Shown in pieces: positions 8,675 to 18,258 of a stretch of 64,000 nt of DNA (position 1 is the stretch's first letter; each line of letters begins with the position of its first letter). This stretch comes from Pseudomonas asgharzadehiana (GTDB lineage: Bacteria; Pseudomonadota; Gammaproteobacteria; Pseudomonadales; Pseudomonadaceae). The notes beneath the pieces were generated by a model. It was not told the DNA's origin. It worked only from the letters and a program-made list of their open reading frames with translations, and made no database searches. The DNA lies in contig NZ_CP077079.1 of the NCBI RefSeq assembly GCF_019139815.1, forward strand, positions 1,922,001 through 1,986,000, read 5' to 3'. Made by a program: the position numbers and the translations under genes.

Positions 8675-11600
8675 TTTTTATCCTTGAAGTAGTAATGGGT
8701 TTTGGCTTCATCTAGTTTGCCAGTTCGAGGTCTTTCTTTCGGTCGAAGATTGAAATGCGCGGTTTGATTTCCTTTACCGTCGGGATCTGAGTATTTGTGT
8801 CCGGCTCCGTGATCTTGAATCAAGACTGGAAAGCGGTCACCACGAGTGAATAGGTATTCCCGAGTCATTATCGGTTTGCCGTGTTCGTCCAAAACTTCAT
8901 TTTTTTGTCTGTCTCTCATCGTGACCATTGAGTATTGCCTGGTTTTCCCCAATCTAGGATCAAACACCGGCTCCGGATGTTGTGTTCTCGGTATTCCGGC
9001 ATCGGACTTTGCTTGCTTAAACGCCCCGTTCCTAGAAACTTCCGGTGCAGTTAGTTCCGCTTGTTTTTCACATTCGGCGCTTTTTCTGCCTGTTGCTGGA
9101 CAATTTGCATTTAGCCCTAGCGGGTCAATCCATCCAGTCGGGTTGGGCACGTACTGGTAGGCGTTGATCCCACCCGCCAGCTTCACCGGATCCGGCGTCA
9201 GGTAACGACCAACATCCGGATTGTAGTAGCGATGGCGGTTGTAGTGCAGCCCGCTTTCTGGGTCGAAGTATTGGCCTTGGAAGCGCAGCGGGTTGTCGAT
9301 TTTTCCGATGTCGAGTCGGCTGATTTGGCCGTAGGCGCGGTAGTGGGCGGACCAGACGATTTCTCCGTCTGGAGCGGTGAGTTCCTGGGGCGTGCCGAGG
9401 TGGTCGAGTTGGTAGTGGTAGGGCTTGGTTTCTTTGGGACCAAACCCTTCCAGTAAGGCCAACGGACGGAAGCTGTCCGGTTCGTAGAGGTAGCTGCGAT
9501 GCCGATCCGCATGGTGCTCGGCGATCAGCTTTTCGCCTTGCCAGAAAAACTCGGTCGTTATGCCATCAACGGTTTTGCTGATGCGCCGCCCAAACGGGTC
9601 GTAGCGGTAACTCGCGGTCTGGCCGTTGGGTTGTGTAATACCGATCAAGCGATGCTGGCAGTCGTAGCGGTACTCGGTAACGAGTTGATGGCCTTTGCCA
9701 CGCCGTTCACGGATCAGGTTGCCGAAGGCGTCGTAGTCATAGTGCCGGTCGCCCTGGATCATCAACCGATTGCCGGCGACGATGTCCGGGCCGGGGCGGT
9801 CGTGCATCAGTAGATTGCCCGCTGGGGTGTGGCCGAAGCGTTCGTGCAGGTCTTGCGAATGGTCGGCGCGGGTGAGGCGGGCTAGCGGGTCGTAGCGGTA
9901 GTGGTGTTCGCCCTTGCGGGTGTCGTTCAGGCGGGTGAGGTTGCCGGATTTGTCGTAATCGTAGTGGCGTTGGTAGAGGTGGTTTTCCTGTTGGGTGATG
10001 GTGTGGGCGTGCAGGCGGTGTTGGTCGTCGTAGTGGTAGTGGCTGAGCAGTTGACCTTGTTGGCGTTGGTGCTCTTGGCCGGCTTTGAAAAGGTGGGAAG
10101 TCAGCAGTGTGCCGTTCAACTCAACGGTGGCGAGATGGCCGCCTTTGGCATGGTTGAAGGTCAGTCGATTGTTGTCCGGCAAGCGCAGGTGTTGCAGTTG
10201 ACCGCAGGCGTCGTAGCCATAACGCAAGGTGCCCCAGCCTTGATGCTCGGCGGTCAGGCGGTTTTGTGTGTCGTACTCGTAGGCCAGCGCCCAGTGGCCG
10301 TCGTCGACGCTGAGGAGGTTGCCTTGGCGGTCGTAGGCGTAATCAACGGTATTGCCGTCGGGCAGGGTTTTTCGTACGAGTCGGCCGGCGTGGTCGCGCT
10401 GGTAAAGGGTAACTAGCTGACGGCCATCGTCGCCGTGTTCGGTTTTTTCCTGCAGGTTGCCGTTGAGGTCGTAGACGTAGGCGGTGCGTTGGCCGTCGAA
10501 GCCGATTTCCTGCTGGATCAGGCCGTTGGGGTGGTAGTTGAGCCGGTAGGTTTCGCCGACCTCGTTTTCGATTTCGGTGAGCAACAGCCGAGCGTTGTCG
10601 TAGCGGTAGTTGACCTGGCTGCCATCGGCGTTGAGGCGGCGGCTGATCAGGTGCAGGCCGTCGGCGTATTCGTAGCGGGTGACGTGGCCGAGTTCGTCGC
10701 GTTCGGTAGTGATTTTGCCATAGGGGTTGTAGCTGTATTCGCGGGTTGCACCGCCCGGCAACACGATGCGAATCAACCGGCCAACGCTGTCCCACTGATA
10801 CCCGGTCAGCCCGCCTTGTTCATCCTCGCGGGCAATCTGGCGGCCCAGATCGTCGTAGCGATAGCGCTTGGCGCCGCCATTGGGCAGTTGCTCTTCAATG
10901 AGCTGGCCGCGTTCATTCCATACCAGCCGATGACAGCTGTGATCGGGATACCAAACCCCCGTCAGTTGCCCGTATTTGTTGTAGCTGTAGTCCGTCACCT
11001 CACCATCGGGATCGGTCCTACGCGTCAGGTCGCCCTGGTCGTTACGCTCGTACTTCCAGACCGCTTCACCACGCCGCACAACCCGTACGAAGCCGTTGTC
11101 ATGCTCGTAGGACGTCGGTTCATCATCTCCCGGAAACAACGCCACCAAGCGTCCGGCATCGTCGTACTGATACGCCGTCACCGCCCCGAGCGGATCCTGC
11201 TCGACTGTCAGTCGACCCTTGTCATCGTAGGATTTGAAGTGCTGGGCGCCGTCCGGATCAATGCGCTGCACCAGCCGTGCGCGGTCATCGTGGACATACA
11301 CTTCCTGACTGCCATCGGCGTTATGCACGACCACGCGGCCGTTGTCCTCCCAGACATACCGCGTATCCATCTGCGAAAAACTGGCCCAGTGCCGGACACA
11401 CCGCGCCGCCTTGCCAGAGCGTTCCCATTCCCAGAAGAAACTCGCCCCGCCGGCCAAGCCCCGCTCCAGAATGACGTGCTGCTCGTCGTACCGATAAACC
11501 TCGCTTTCGCCGACGGCGTTGGTTGCCGAAAGCAGTCGTCCCGCGTCGTCATAGGCGTAGGAAACAACGTTCTGTTCCGTGATCCATTCGTAAGGCTCAT

Positions 11601-13350
11601 ACCCCTTGGCCCGCTGAACCTGGTAATCCACCGCCACCATGCGGCCCAGTTCATAGCGCAAACACAACGAGCGCCCGACGCCGTTATCCAGCCGTGCAAT
11701 ACGCCCCACCACATCCCGCGAAATCCGCAGGCGGTTGTCATACGCATCGCTGATCGAGACCAGCACCCCGTCACGAAAGTGATAAAACCGCGAGGCCTGG
11801 GCCAGCACTAACTCATCCGGCGAAGCCCCCAAATAGATCGCCGCTTCAGCCAGGCTGTTGGTGATCGCCGGTCGCGCCTCGGTCGGCAGTGGAAACTCAG
11901 TCGACCGGTTTTCATGGTCGGTCCACACCACCGAATCGCCCGAAACAGAAAGCCGCTGCGCCAGCGAATGACTCCAGCCAAACCCCAGCCCAACATCCAC
12001 TTCCACCGCGCTGGTGCGGTACAAACGGGTCCACTCAAACGGCAATATCCCGTCCAAAACACCATCGGTGAGGGTGAGCAATTCCTCCCCAGTGACCATC
12101 GACACCGGGCAGCCATTGGTCGCTGTTTTGTCCGCCGAAGTCGCCGCGTCACCCTTGGGATTCGTAGCCACGACCGGCACATCATCGACATGCTCCTGCC
12201 GAACCAACACCGTCTGCTGGGACTTGTTACGAACCAACGGAACAGGGTTCGAGACCACCTGATCCCCAGCCTTCAACGGCGCAACCGGAATCGTCTTGAT
12301 CGGCGTTGGCGCACTGCCCAGCAGCAATGGTTTAGCCGTCTCGACATGCAGTTCCAATCTCGGCCCCACAAGGTGCTTGGCGAGCAACTCCAACAACCCT
12401 CGCACCCGTACGGACTTGATGGAACTCAGCGTTTGGGCGCCCAAGCGCAGTGCCACGCCGGTGCCCGCCGTCGCCCAAATCAGCAGCAGATTGATCAACA
12501 CCTCACCGGTGATTTCTCCGAGTACTTCGTACATCTCAGGCGGCGGCAACAGGCGTATCCAACTGACCATCGCTGTCAGGTAGATGAAGAGCAGCGGCTC
12601 ATCACTAAGCACCAGCAAACCGTTGGCAATCGCGTCGCTGCCGAGCGCCAGCAGCGCATCGAGTTCAGCCTGGGAGATGTACGCCAACAGCTTCTCGCTG
12701 TTGGCCTTGAGATCCGCCAGCAGCTCATACACCTGCGTAACGTTGTCCCACAGGTTGTAGAGCGCCTGAGCCAAACCGCTGGAAAACGCCATGCCCTGCA
12801 TCGCGCTGCGTTGCAACGATGTAGCGTTGGCAAACTCGTCCCACTGGGGTTTGAAAGTCTTGGCCCATTCATCACGCAGGCGCGTTTCCAGCTCCGCGAT
12901 CACCGACTGATAAGACGCATACAGCGCCTTGACGTGATCCTTGGAAACGTTGGGATAAAAGGTGATCTGGTATTTCTGGTCGCGGGTACATTCCTGGATT
13001 TCAAGAATGCCGCTGGGGCCGATGGTTCGATGGATGGACGGTCCCGTCGGGCTGCCATCCTGGTCGATGGCCTGCAGCACTACCGGCGTGTTGCCGATAG
13101 GCACCGACCGTGTGCTTTCGAACATGTGCAGCAGGGTGAGCGAGCCCTGGGCATCACACTTGGCGACGACAGCGCTGGGCTCTGTGGAAGAAACCGGCGC
13201 GATTAACGCAACCTCTTCGCCGACTTTGAAAACCTGCTCCACCTCAAGCGCCGAGCCACTCCAGACGCTTTCGGCCCAGTCGTCAAAGGTGTTGAGACAT
13301 GCCCGCAAATCACGCAAGACGCCTTCAACGTCCGGCGCCTTGGCGTTCAT
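8671..13350 (-). CDS. Rhs/YD-repeat polymorphic toxin with HNH/EndoVII-like C-terminal tip
   Basis: A giant Rhs protein of about 1559 residues. It has an N-terminal region with a hydrophobic segment pair (about residues 255-310), a DUF6531-type domain beginning near NGCPVSMVTGEELL (about residue 410), and many YD repeats (RYDDxGR, YxYDxxGxL). An Rhs-associated core then ends in PNPTGWIDPLGL. After this conserved end come 146 variable residues with the order E (TREYLF), H (IQDH), H (AGH), H (AHFNLRP). This matches the EHHH signature of HNH/EndoVII nuclease toxins. Such proteins are usually delivered by type VI secretion, but no VgrG, PAAR or DUF4123 adaptor is next to it. The ATG at 13350 is chosen; the frame is also open to a TTG at 13386, and neither has a clear ribosome-binding site. 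Confidence 0.88.
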   Translation of the reverse strand: MNAKAPDVEGVLRDLRACLNTFDDWAESVWSGSALEVEQVFKVGEEVALIAPVSSTEPSAVVAKCDAQGSLTLLHMFESTRSVPIGNTPVVLQAIDQDGSPTGPSIHRTIGPSGILEIQECTRDQKYQITFYPNVSKDHVKALYASYQSVIAELETRLRDEWAKTFKPQWDEFANATSLQRSAMQGMAFSSGLAQALYNLWDNVTQVYELLADLKANSEKLLAYISQAELDALLALGSDAIANGLLVLSDEPLLFIYLTAMVSWIRLLPPPEMYEVLGEITGEVLINLLLIWATAGTGVALRLGAQTLSSIKSVRVRGLLELLAKHLVGPRLELHVETAKPLLLGSAPTPIKTIPVAPLKAGDQVVSNPVPLVRNKSQQTVLVRQEHVDDVPVVATNPKGDAATSADKTATNGCPVSMVTGEELLTLTDGVLDGILPFEWTRLYRTSAVEVDVGLGFGWSHSLAQRLSVSGDSVVWTDHENRSTEFPLPTEARPAITNSLAEAAIYLGASPDELVLAQASRFYHFRDGVLVSISDAYDNRLRISRDVVGRIARLDNGVGRSLCLRYELGRMVAVDYQVQRAKGYEPYEWITEQNVVSYAYDDAGRLLSATNAVGESEVYRYDEQHVILERGLAGGASFFWEWERSGKAARCVRHWASFSQMDTRYVWEDNGRVVVHNADGSQEVYVHDDRARLVQRIDPDGAQHFKSYDDKGRLTVEQDPLGAVTAYQYDDAGRLVALFPGDDEPTSYEHDNGFVRVVRRGEAVWKYERNDQGDLTRRTDPDGEVTDYSYNKYGQLTGVWYPDHSCHRLVWNERGQLIEEQLPNGGAKRYRYDDLGRQIAREDEQGGLTGYQWDSVGRLIRIVLPGGATREYSYNPYGKITTERDELGHVTRYEYADGLHLISRRLNADGSQVNYRYDNARLLLTEIENEVGETYRLNYHPNGLIQQEIGFDGQRTAYVYDLNGNLQEKTEHGDDGRQLVTLYQRDHAGRLVRKTLPDGNTVDYAYDRQGNLLSVDDGHWALAYEYDTQNRLTAEHQGWGTLRYGYDACGQLQHLRLPDNNRLTFNHAKGGHLATVELNGTLLTSHLFKAGQEHQRQQGQLLSHYHYDDQHRLHAHTITQQENHLYQRHYDYDKSGNLTRLNDTRKGEHHYRYDPLARLTRADHSQDLHERFGHTPAGNLLMHDRPGPDIVAGNRLMIQGDRHYDYDAFGNLIRERRGKGHQLVTEYRYDCQHRLIGITQPNGQTASYRYDPFGRRISKTVDGITTEFFWQGEKLIAEHHADRHRSYLYEPDSFRPLALLEGFGPKETKPYHYQLDHLGTPQELTAPDGEIVWSAHYRAYGQISRLDIGKIDNPLRFQGQYFDPESGLHYNRHRYYNPDVGRYLTPDPVKLAGGINAYQYVPNPTGWIDPLGLNANCPATGRKSAECEKQAELTAPEVSRNGAFKQAKSDAGIPRTQHPEPVFDPRLGKTRQYSMVTMRDRQKNEVLDEHGKPIMTREYLFTRGDRFPVLIQDHGAGHKYSDPDGKGNQTAHFNLRPKERPRTGKLDEAKTHYYFKDKK

Positions 13351-13584
13351 GGGAGACAGGACAAGCTGACCTATGACCGGAATCAAGAGGCAGCCCCACT
13401 GAGCAGGGCATTAACGGGTAGGTGCATCGGCGGTCCCTCGCACTGAATGATCAGGCGAGAGACTTTGGAGAGGTTCGTCAGGTAAAGAAGTCGGCGCTAT
13501 TCGCCAGGACGGTTAGGAGGTTTCGCCAAAACGGCGGGTAAATGCAGGGCCGATCGTAGGAGTCGGATTACAGGCTGGTCGGTC
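13351..13584. other. Gap between rhs and chemoreceptor gene
   Basis: 234 bases without a convincing gene. It should hold the rhs promoter and the end of the chemoreceptor transcript. An imperfect dyad with arms GTAGGA (13556-13561) and TCCTAC (13583-13588) sits at the chemoreceptor end. No PAAR, adaptor or transposase remnant could be read in any frame. Confidence 0.5.
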
Positions 13585-15066
13585 CTACAGTTTTAGCTGG
13601 CCAATCGCCTTGCTCAACTCACCCGCCAGGGTGGCCAGCTCCTGGCTGGTGGTGGCCGAGTCCACGGTTTGCCGCACCGTGTTCTCAGTCACATCGCGGA
13701 TGCTCACCACCGCGCGGTTCATCTCTTCGGCCACATGGCTTTGTTGTTCGGCGGCGACGGCGATCTGGGTGTTGCTCTCGCGCATCTGCGCCACGGCACC
13801 GGTGATTTCGGCGAGAGCGGCGCCGGCTTCCTGAGCCTGCTGCACGCAATCGTCGGCCTTGAACGAGCTTTCCTGCATGAAGTCCACGGCGTCGCGGGTG
13901 CCGGCTTGCAGCGCCGAGACCATGTGAGTGATTTCATCGGTGGAGCTTTGTACGCGTTTGGCGAGGTTGCGTACTTCGTCGGCGACCACGGCAAAGCCAC
14001 GGCCCATTTCCCCGGCGCGAGCGGCCTCGATGGCGGCGTTGAGGGCCAGCAGGTTGGTCTGTTCGGCGATGCTGTGGATCACACTGACCACGCCATTGAT
14101 TTTCTGGCTGTCTTCGGCCAGTTTCTGGATCATTTCGGCGGTCTGTTGCACGCCGCTGGACAGGCCCGCGATAGAGTGTTGCACGCGGGTTACTACGGCC
14201 TGGCCGCTGCCGGCGAGGGTGTCGGCGGTCTGGGATAAATCGCGGGTGGCGCCGGCATGCTGGGCGATGTGGTGGACGGTAGTGGTCATCTCGTTGATGG
14301 CAGTGGCGGCCTGGTCGGTTTCGCTTTGCTGGCCGAGCATGCCGTGTTGCACCTCGTTCATGCTGCCGGCCAGGCGTGCGGCGCCCTCGTCCAGTTGCCG
14401 GGCGGTGCGCGCCACAGTGTTGACGACCCGCTGGTAACCGGCCTGCATGGCATTGAATGCGCTGGCCATCTGGCCGACTTCGTCCTTGCAGGCCAACGGC
14501 ACGCGGGCCGACAGGTCGCCGGTTTTCTCCACGTGTAGCATCACGTCCTTGAGGGTGTTGAGTTGGCTGAGCAGGAAGCGGATCAGCAACTGCGAAGCGC
14601 CGAGCATGGCGAGCATCAGGATGAGGACCGCCACCGCATAGTTGGCGAAGCGTTCGCCGAAGACCTGGCTCAGGCTGGGGGCGTGAGCAAGCACGGCGAT
14701 ATATTGCCCGTCAGGACGGGCGACCACTTCAGCGCCCAGCAGCGGGTTTTCACCGAACAGCGGCATAGGGTTGAGTTCGACCCAGCCGGTGCTGCTGCTC
14801 AGGGCGGACAGATCCAGGTCGCCAAGCTGTGGGACTTGGCCGCGTGCAAAAGCCAGCCAATGCTCGCCCTTGGGCAACGGTTTGTCGGCCGGCCAGGCGC
14901 CGAGCAGTTGCCCTTGGGCCTGCGCCGAGGCCTGGGACGCTGTGCTGCGCGCTTGTTGTTCGAGCTGCACGGCGTACAGGACCAGCAGCAGGGTGGTGAT
15001 AAAGGCGACCGCGTTCACGGCCCAGAATTTGTACTTCAGCGAGATATTGCTAAGCCAGGCACCCAT
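13585..15066 (-). CDS. Methyl-accepting chemotaxis protein
   Basis: A 493-residue chemoreceptor. After a short cytoplasmic start there is a membrane helix (about residues 14-35). A periplasmic domain of roughly 100-110 residues follows, with a second helix ([20 protein letters not shown], about 155-175), a HAMP domain and a long coiled-coil signalling domain. The signalling tip carries the invariant [20 protein letters not shown] and [11 protein letters not shown] segments that contact CheA and CheW. The small periplasmic domain with a [11 protein letters not shown] stretch is cache-like, but the ligand cannot be deduced. The ATG at 15066 begins [17 protein letters not shown], the usual receptor start; the frame is open 29 codons further but that part is not receptor-like. 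Confidence 0.92.
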   Translation of the reverse strand: MGAWLSNISLKYKFWAVNAVAFITTLLLVLYAVQLEQQARSTASQASAQAQGQLLGAWPADKPLPKGEHWLAFARGQVPQLGDLDLSALSSSTGWVELNPMPLFGENPLLGAEVVARPDGQYIAVLAHAPSLSQVFGERFANYAVAVLILMLAMLGASQLLIRFLLSQLNTLKDVMLHVEKTGDLSARVPLACKDEVGQMASAFNAMQAGYQRVVNTVARTARQLDEGAARLAGSMNEVQHGMLGQQSETDQAATAINEMTTTVHHIAQHAGATRDLSQTADTLAGSGQAVVTRVQHSIAGLSSGVQQTAEMIQKLAEDSQKINGVVSVIHSIAEQTNLLALNAAIEAARAGEMGRGFAVVADEVRNLAKRVQSSTDEITHMVSALQAGTRDAVDFMQESSFKADDCVQQAQEAGAALAEITGAVAQMRESNTQIAVAAEQQSHVAEEMNRAVVSIRDVTENTVRQTVDSATTSQELATLAGELSKAIGQLKL

Positions 15067-15162
15067 GGAAGGTTTTCTCTGATAGCGGAAACAGCATTGG
15101 CAAGGTGCCATTATTGTGCCGCTACTCAGAAATCCGGTTTTGACATGGGTCAATGCGCCGCA

Positions 15163-15969
15163 TCAATCCACGCTAGGCAACCCAAAAAACGCCCGGGAGC
15201 AGGCGGTGCTGTGGCGGGCCAGGTCTTCCATCCTTTCGTTACGGTGCAGGGCGACTTCGCGCAGTACTTCGGTCAGGTAGGCCGGTTCGTTGCGGCCGTT
15301 CTTTGGCTTGGGTCGCAGGGTGCGCGGCAGCAGGTAGGGCGCATCGCTCTCCAGCATCAGGCGGCCGCGGGGAATTTCCCTGACCAGTGGATGCAGGTGC
15401 GTCCCACGGCGCTCGTCGCAGATCCAGCCGGTGATGCCGATGTGCAAGTCGAGGTCGAGATAGCCGAACAACGCCTGCTGTTCGCCGGTGAAGCAATGCA
15501 CCACGGCTGCGCTGAGGTGGTCGCGGTAGCCCTTGAGGATGTCCAGCAAGCGCTGGTTGGCGTCGCGCTCGTGAAGAAATACCGGCAGTTTCAGTTCCAC
15601 GGCCAGGGCCAGGTGTTCTTCGAGGACCTTTTCCTGTTGCGGGCGCGGCGAGAAGTCCCGGTTGAAATCCAGGCCGCATTCGCCCACCGCCCGCACACGG
15701 CTTTCGCTGAGCAAACCGCGCAAGCGTTGGGCGCTGTCATCATTCCAGTCACTGGCGCAATGGGGGTGGATGCCGGCGGTGCTGAACAGGCGTTGGCCGC
15801 TTTCATCGAGGTTTACGCACAGCTCCAAAGCCTGTTCGCTGCCGTCGACGCTGGTGCCGGTGAGCACCAACTGGTGCACGCCGGCGGCATAGGCGCGGTC
15901 GAGAACGGCCTGGTGCTTGTCGTCGAAACTGGGGTTGGTCAGGTTGACGCCGATATCAATGAGTTGCAT
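15163..15969 (-). CDS. tatD: TatD-family metal-dependent hydrolase
   Basis: A 268-residue TIM-barrel metallo-hydrolase of the TatD DNase family. TatD proteins act as 3'-5' exonucleases on damaged DNA and as magnesium-dependent nucleases in the cytoplasm. Diagnostic segments are the first strand [51 protein letters not shown] and [20 protein letters not shown], which supply the metal-binding His, Glu and Asp residues. The length is normal for the family. It lies upstream of and co-oriented with the chemoreceptor gene, separated by 96 bases, and divergent from mltF. Confidence 0.93.
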   Translation of the reverse strand: MQLIDIGVNLTNPSFDDKHQAVLDRAYAAGVHQLVLTGTSVDGSEQALELCVNLDESGQRLFSTAGIHPHCASDWNDDSAQRLRGLLSESRVRAVGECGLDFNRDFSPRPQQEKVLEEHLALAVELKLPVFLHERDANQRLLDILKGYRDHLSAAVVHCFTGEQQALFGYLDLDLHIGITGWICDERRGTHLHPLVREIPRGRLMLESDAPYLLPRTLRPKPKNGRNEPAYLTEVLREVALHRNERMEDLARHSTACSRAFFGLPSVD

Positions 15970-16204
15970 GGTGCTATCTCCGCCTGCGGCCGGAAAGCAT
16001 ATCAGAGCTGTAGATTTATAAGAAAATCGAAGAACTACAACGAGTTATAGCTGTCTTTGAACGTCGCAAGTGACATCGTGATTGGCTGGCTGCCTTGCAC
16101 TGTGCCACCGTTGCGCGCAAAGCCTGCGCTTAAAGCGCTCTGTTTCTGACTCCCAGCGCCTCGTTTTCGCGAGGGCACTGGCCAGTATTCTTTCCGGAGA
16201 GCGG

Positions 16205-17626
16205 ATGATCCGACCCTCGGCGTTGCTTGTGTTGTGCCTGACATTACTGCTGCCCATGGCGGCGGTCGCGCGTCTGGACGGGCCGTTGGAAGTGACCAAG
16301 CCCGGCAAGGTGCGCGACCTGGCGCAGATCCGCGCCAGCCGCACCTTGCGTGTTTTGGTCAACCAGAGTCGCAACAGTTCCGGCGAAGTACAGGGCCAGG
16401 CCATCGGTGTCGAGTACCATCGCCTGCGGGCCTTCGAGCAATACCTCAATGGCCACGCCCGTGATGGCCAGGAAATCAACCTCAAGATCATTCCCAAGGC
16501 CAAGGACCAGTTGCTCGGCGCGCTGGCACGTGGCGAAGGCGACCTCGTGGCACCCGGCGAGTTGCTTGATGTAACCGCCGCTCACAAGATCACCACCAGC
16601 GATCCGATTGCCAGCGGCATACCCTTGTGGCTGGTTGGCGTAAAAGGCGAAAAACGCTTTACCAAGCTGGAGCAGTTGTCTGGGCGCACGCTGGCGCTGA
16701 CCACCGGCAGTGCGGCGGCGGACGCCATCAACCAGGTCAACCAGAAGTTGGCGTTGCACAAGCAGCCGCCGATCAAAGTGGAATGGGTCGACCCGACCCT
16801 GGCCGTGGAAGATGTGCTGGAGATGGTCCAGGCGGGCATCTTTCATCTGACCATTGTCGAAAAGCCGATTGCCGAGCGCTGGTCGAAGGTCCTGCCCAAA
16901 CTGCGTTTCGACAAGCAGGTGGTGATCAGTGAGCCGGGCGACGAGTACTGGTTTGTGAGCCAGGACGCTTCGATGCTGCGAGCCAGTATTGATCGATTTC
17001 TCAAGACTTACCGAACGCCGTCCGACCAGGATGTGGCCTTTCAACGTATCTACCGTCGCCTCTACCAAGTCCGTAATCCACTGGCCCGTGTCGACCGCCA
17101 ACGCCTGGAAAAACTGCGCCCGGTGTTGCAAAAGCACGCCCGGGAGCAGGGTATGGACTGGTTGAACCTTGCGGCACTGGCTTTCAAGGAGTCCGCTTTC
17201 GACCCCGGTGCACGCAACAGCGGTGGCCCCACCGGCCTGATGCAGATCACACCCTCGGCGGCGCAACGGGTGGGCGTCAACAATATTGAAAACCTCGACA
17301 GCAATGTGCAGGCGGGCGCACGTTACCTGGCGTTGATCCGGCGCAAATTTTTTGCCAGCCCCAAGCTTAACGAGCGCGAACGCATGGCGTTTGTGCTGGC
17401 GGCCTACAACATGGGGCCGGAGCGGGTGCAGGGCATGCGTACCGAGGCCAAGCGCCGGGGGCTTAATCCGAACCAGTGGTTCTTCCAGGTCGAACGCATC
17501 GCCATGGAGCAGGTGGGGATGGGCGGGGTCAGCTATGTTAATAGCGTCAACAAGTATTATTTGGCGTTTGACCGGGAGCGGGAGTCTCTGGAGCCCCCGG
17601 TGGCGAAAGTGGCATCACGCAAGTGA
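16205..17626 (+). CDS. mltF: MltF-type membrane-bound lytic murein transglycosylase
   Basis: A 473-residue periplasmic protein joining a solute-binding-like (SBP_bac_3) domain to a C-terminal lytic transglycosylase domain, the MltF layout. It cleaves peptidoglycan between MurNAc and GlcNAc to form 1,6-anhydro ends. The signal peptide (PSALLVLCLTLLLPMAAVAR) is followed by a regulatory domain to about residue 285. The SLT domain contains the catalytic glutamate in LAFKESAFDPGARNS, plus GPTGLMQITP and AAYNMGPERV. The ATG at 16205 has GGAGAG just upstream; the longer open frame to 16082 lacks signal-peptide character. The symbol is by domain arrangement; the protein may be a second MltF paralogue. 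Confidence 0.88.
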   Translation: MIRPSALLVLCLTLLLPMAAVARLDGPLEVTKPGKVRDLAQIRASRTLRVLVNQSRNSSGEVQGQAIGVEYHRLRAFEQYLNGHARDGQEINLKIIPKAKDQLLGALARGEGDLVAPGELLDVTAAHKITTSDPIASGIPLWLVGVKGEKRFTKLEQLSGRTLALTTGSAAADAINQVNQKLALHKQPPIKVEWVDPTLAVEDVLEMVQAGIFHLTIVEKPIAERWSKVLPKLRFDKQVVISEPGDEYWFVSQDASMLRASIDRFLKTYRTPSDQDVAFQRIYRRLYQVRNPLARVDRQRLEKLRPVLQKHAREQGMDWLNLAALAFKESAFDPGARNSGGPTGLMQITPSAAQRVGVNNIENLDSNVQAGARYLALIRRKFFASPKLNERERMAFVLAAYNMGPERVQGMRTEAKRRGLNPNQWFFQVERIAMEQVGMGGVSYVNSVNKYYLAFDRERESLEPPVAKVASRK

Positions 17627-17729
17627 TCAGGTTTATCGATATTAATTAAGCATTTTTTCGGCTTTTATCATTGCTTAAACTGATTAATATAGCGGCCAAC
17701 CAACCCCTACTCCGAAAAGGATTCTCAGC

Positions 17730-18164
17730 ATGAGCCCAATGATCAAAAGTCTTCTGTCCACCCGTGCCGGCTACGGCCTGACTATTTTGCGCATTGTTGT
17801 CGGCATCATCTTCGCCGCGCACGGGTCGCAAAAACTCTTTGGCTGGTTCGGCGGCTACGGTCTGGCGGGCACTGCCCAGTGGATGGAAAGCATTGGCCTG
17901 GCGCCGGGTACCCTGATGGCGCTGCTGTCGGGTGGCACCGAGTTCTTTGCCGGCCTAGCGTTGATCATTGGCTTGCTGGTACGCCCGGCGGCGTTGGGCC
18001 TGACCATCCTGTCGCTGGTGGCGATCTTCTCGGTGCATATCCATAACGGTCTGTTCATGGCCAATAACGGTTACGAGTTCGCACTGGCCTTGTTGGGCGG
18101 CTCGCTGGCAGTGTTGCTGGAAGGTGCCGGCAAACTGTCTGCCGACCGGGCCATCGCCAACTGA
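17730..18164 (+). CDS. DoxX family membrane protein
   Basis: A 144-residue integral membrane protein of the DoxX/DoxD family with four hydrophobic helices (about residues 18-38, 55-78, 82-104, 112-130). The typical segments HGSQKLFGWFGGYG and GGTEFFAGLALIIGLLVRPAALGL are present. Bacterial DoxX proteins are linked to oxidative-stress tolerance and respiratory membrane complexes, but the exact reaction is not known. The start has AAAAGGAT upstream. It is followed by a strong intrinsic terminator, so it forms its own transcript after mltF. Confidence 0.9.
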   Translation: MSPMIKSLLSTRAGYGLTILRIVVGIIFAAHGSQKLFGWFGGYGLAGTAQWMESIGLAPGTLMALLSGGTEFFAGLALIIGLLVRPAALGLTILSLVAIFSVHIHNGLFMANNGYEFALALLGGSLAVLLEGAGKLSADRAIAN

Positions 18165-18180
18165 TTGCCTGCTGACACAT

Positions 18181-18209
18181 CGAAAAGGCCCGCCATGCGG
18201 GCCTTTTCG
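18181..18209 (+). terminator. Intrinsic terminator after the DoxX gene
   Basis: Perfect 13-bp inverted repeat CGAAAAGGCCCGC / GCGGGCCTTTTCG with a three-base loop (CAT). The GC-rich core flanked by A and T runs is the standard rho-independent form. It ends the DoxX transcript and insulates the next promoter 14 bases on. Confidence 0.92.
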
Positions 18210-18222
18210 TTGCCTGGGATTC

Positions 18223-18252
18223 TTGACACCGGCCCATCGGCTTCTCTAGGAT
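18223..18252 (+). promoter_or_regulatory. Sigma-70-type promoter for the leader RNA and 102-aa gene
   Basis: A perfect -35 box TTGACA (18223-18228), an 18-base spacer and a -10 box TAGGAT (18247-18252, 4 of 6). This predicts transcription starting near 18259, leaving a leader of about 160 bases before the ATG at 18423. Confidence 0.7.
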
Positions 18253-18258
18253 GCCGTT

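Noticed and set aside
9200..11800. Regularly spaced short repeats, at first glance CRISPR-like
   Set aside because: They are degenerate YD-repeat codons in one open reading frame, not identical repeats with unique spacers.
10435..13206. Two long plus-strand open frames across the Rhs gene
   Set aside because: Antisense of YD-repeat coding sequence; valine-rich repeats come from the reverse complement of the repeated tyrosine-aspartate codons.
13348..13350. Possible lost PAAR/adaptor gene upstream of rhs
   Set aside because: All frames of 13351-13584 were read and no PAAR, DUF4123 or VgrG segment could be recognised.
14563..16050. Long plus-strand open frame of about 495 codons
   Set aside because: It runs antisense through the chemoreceptor and tatD genes, whose products are clear family members. 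The antisense translation has no family likeness, as is common in GC-rich DNA.
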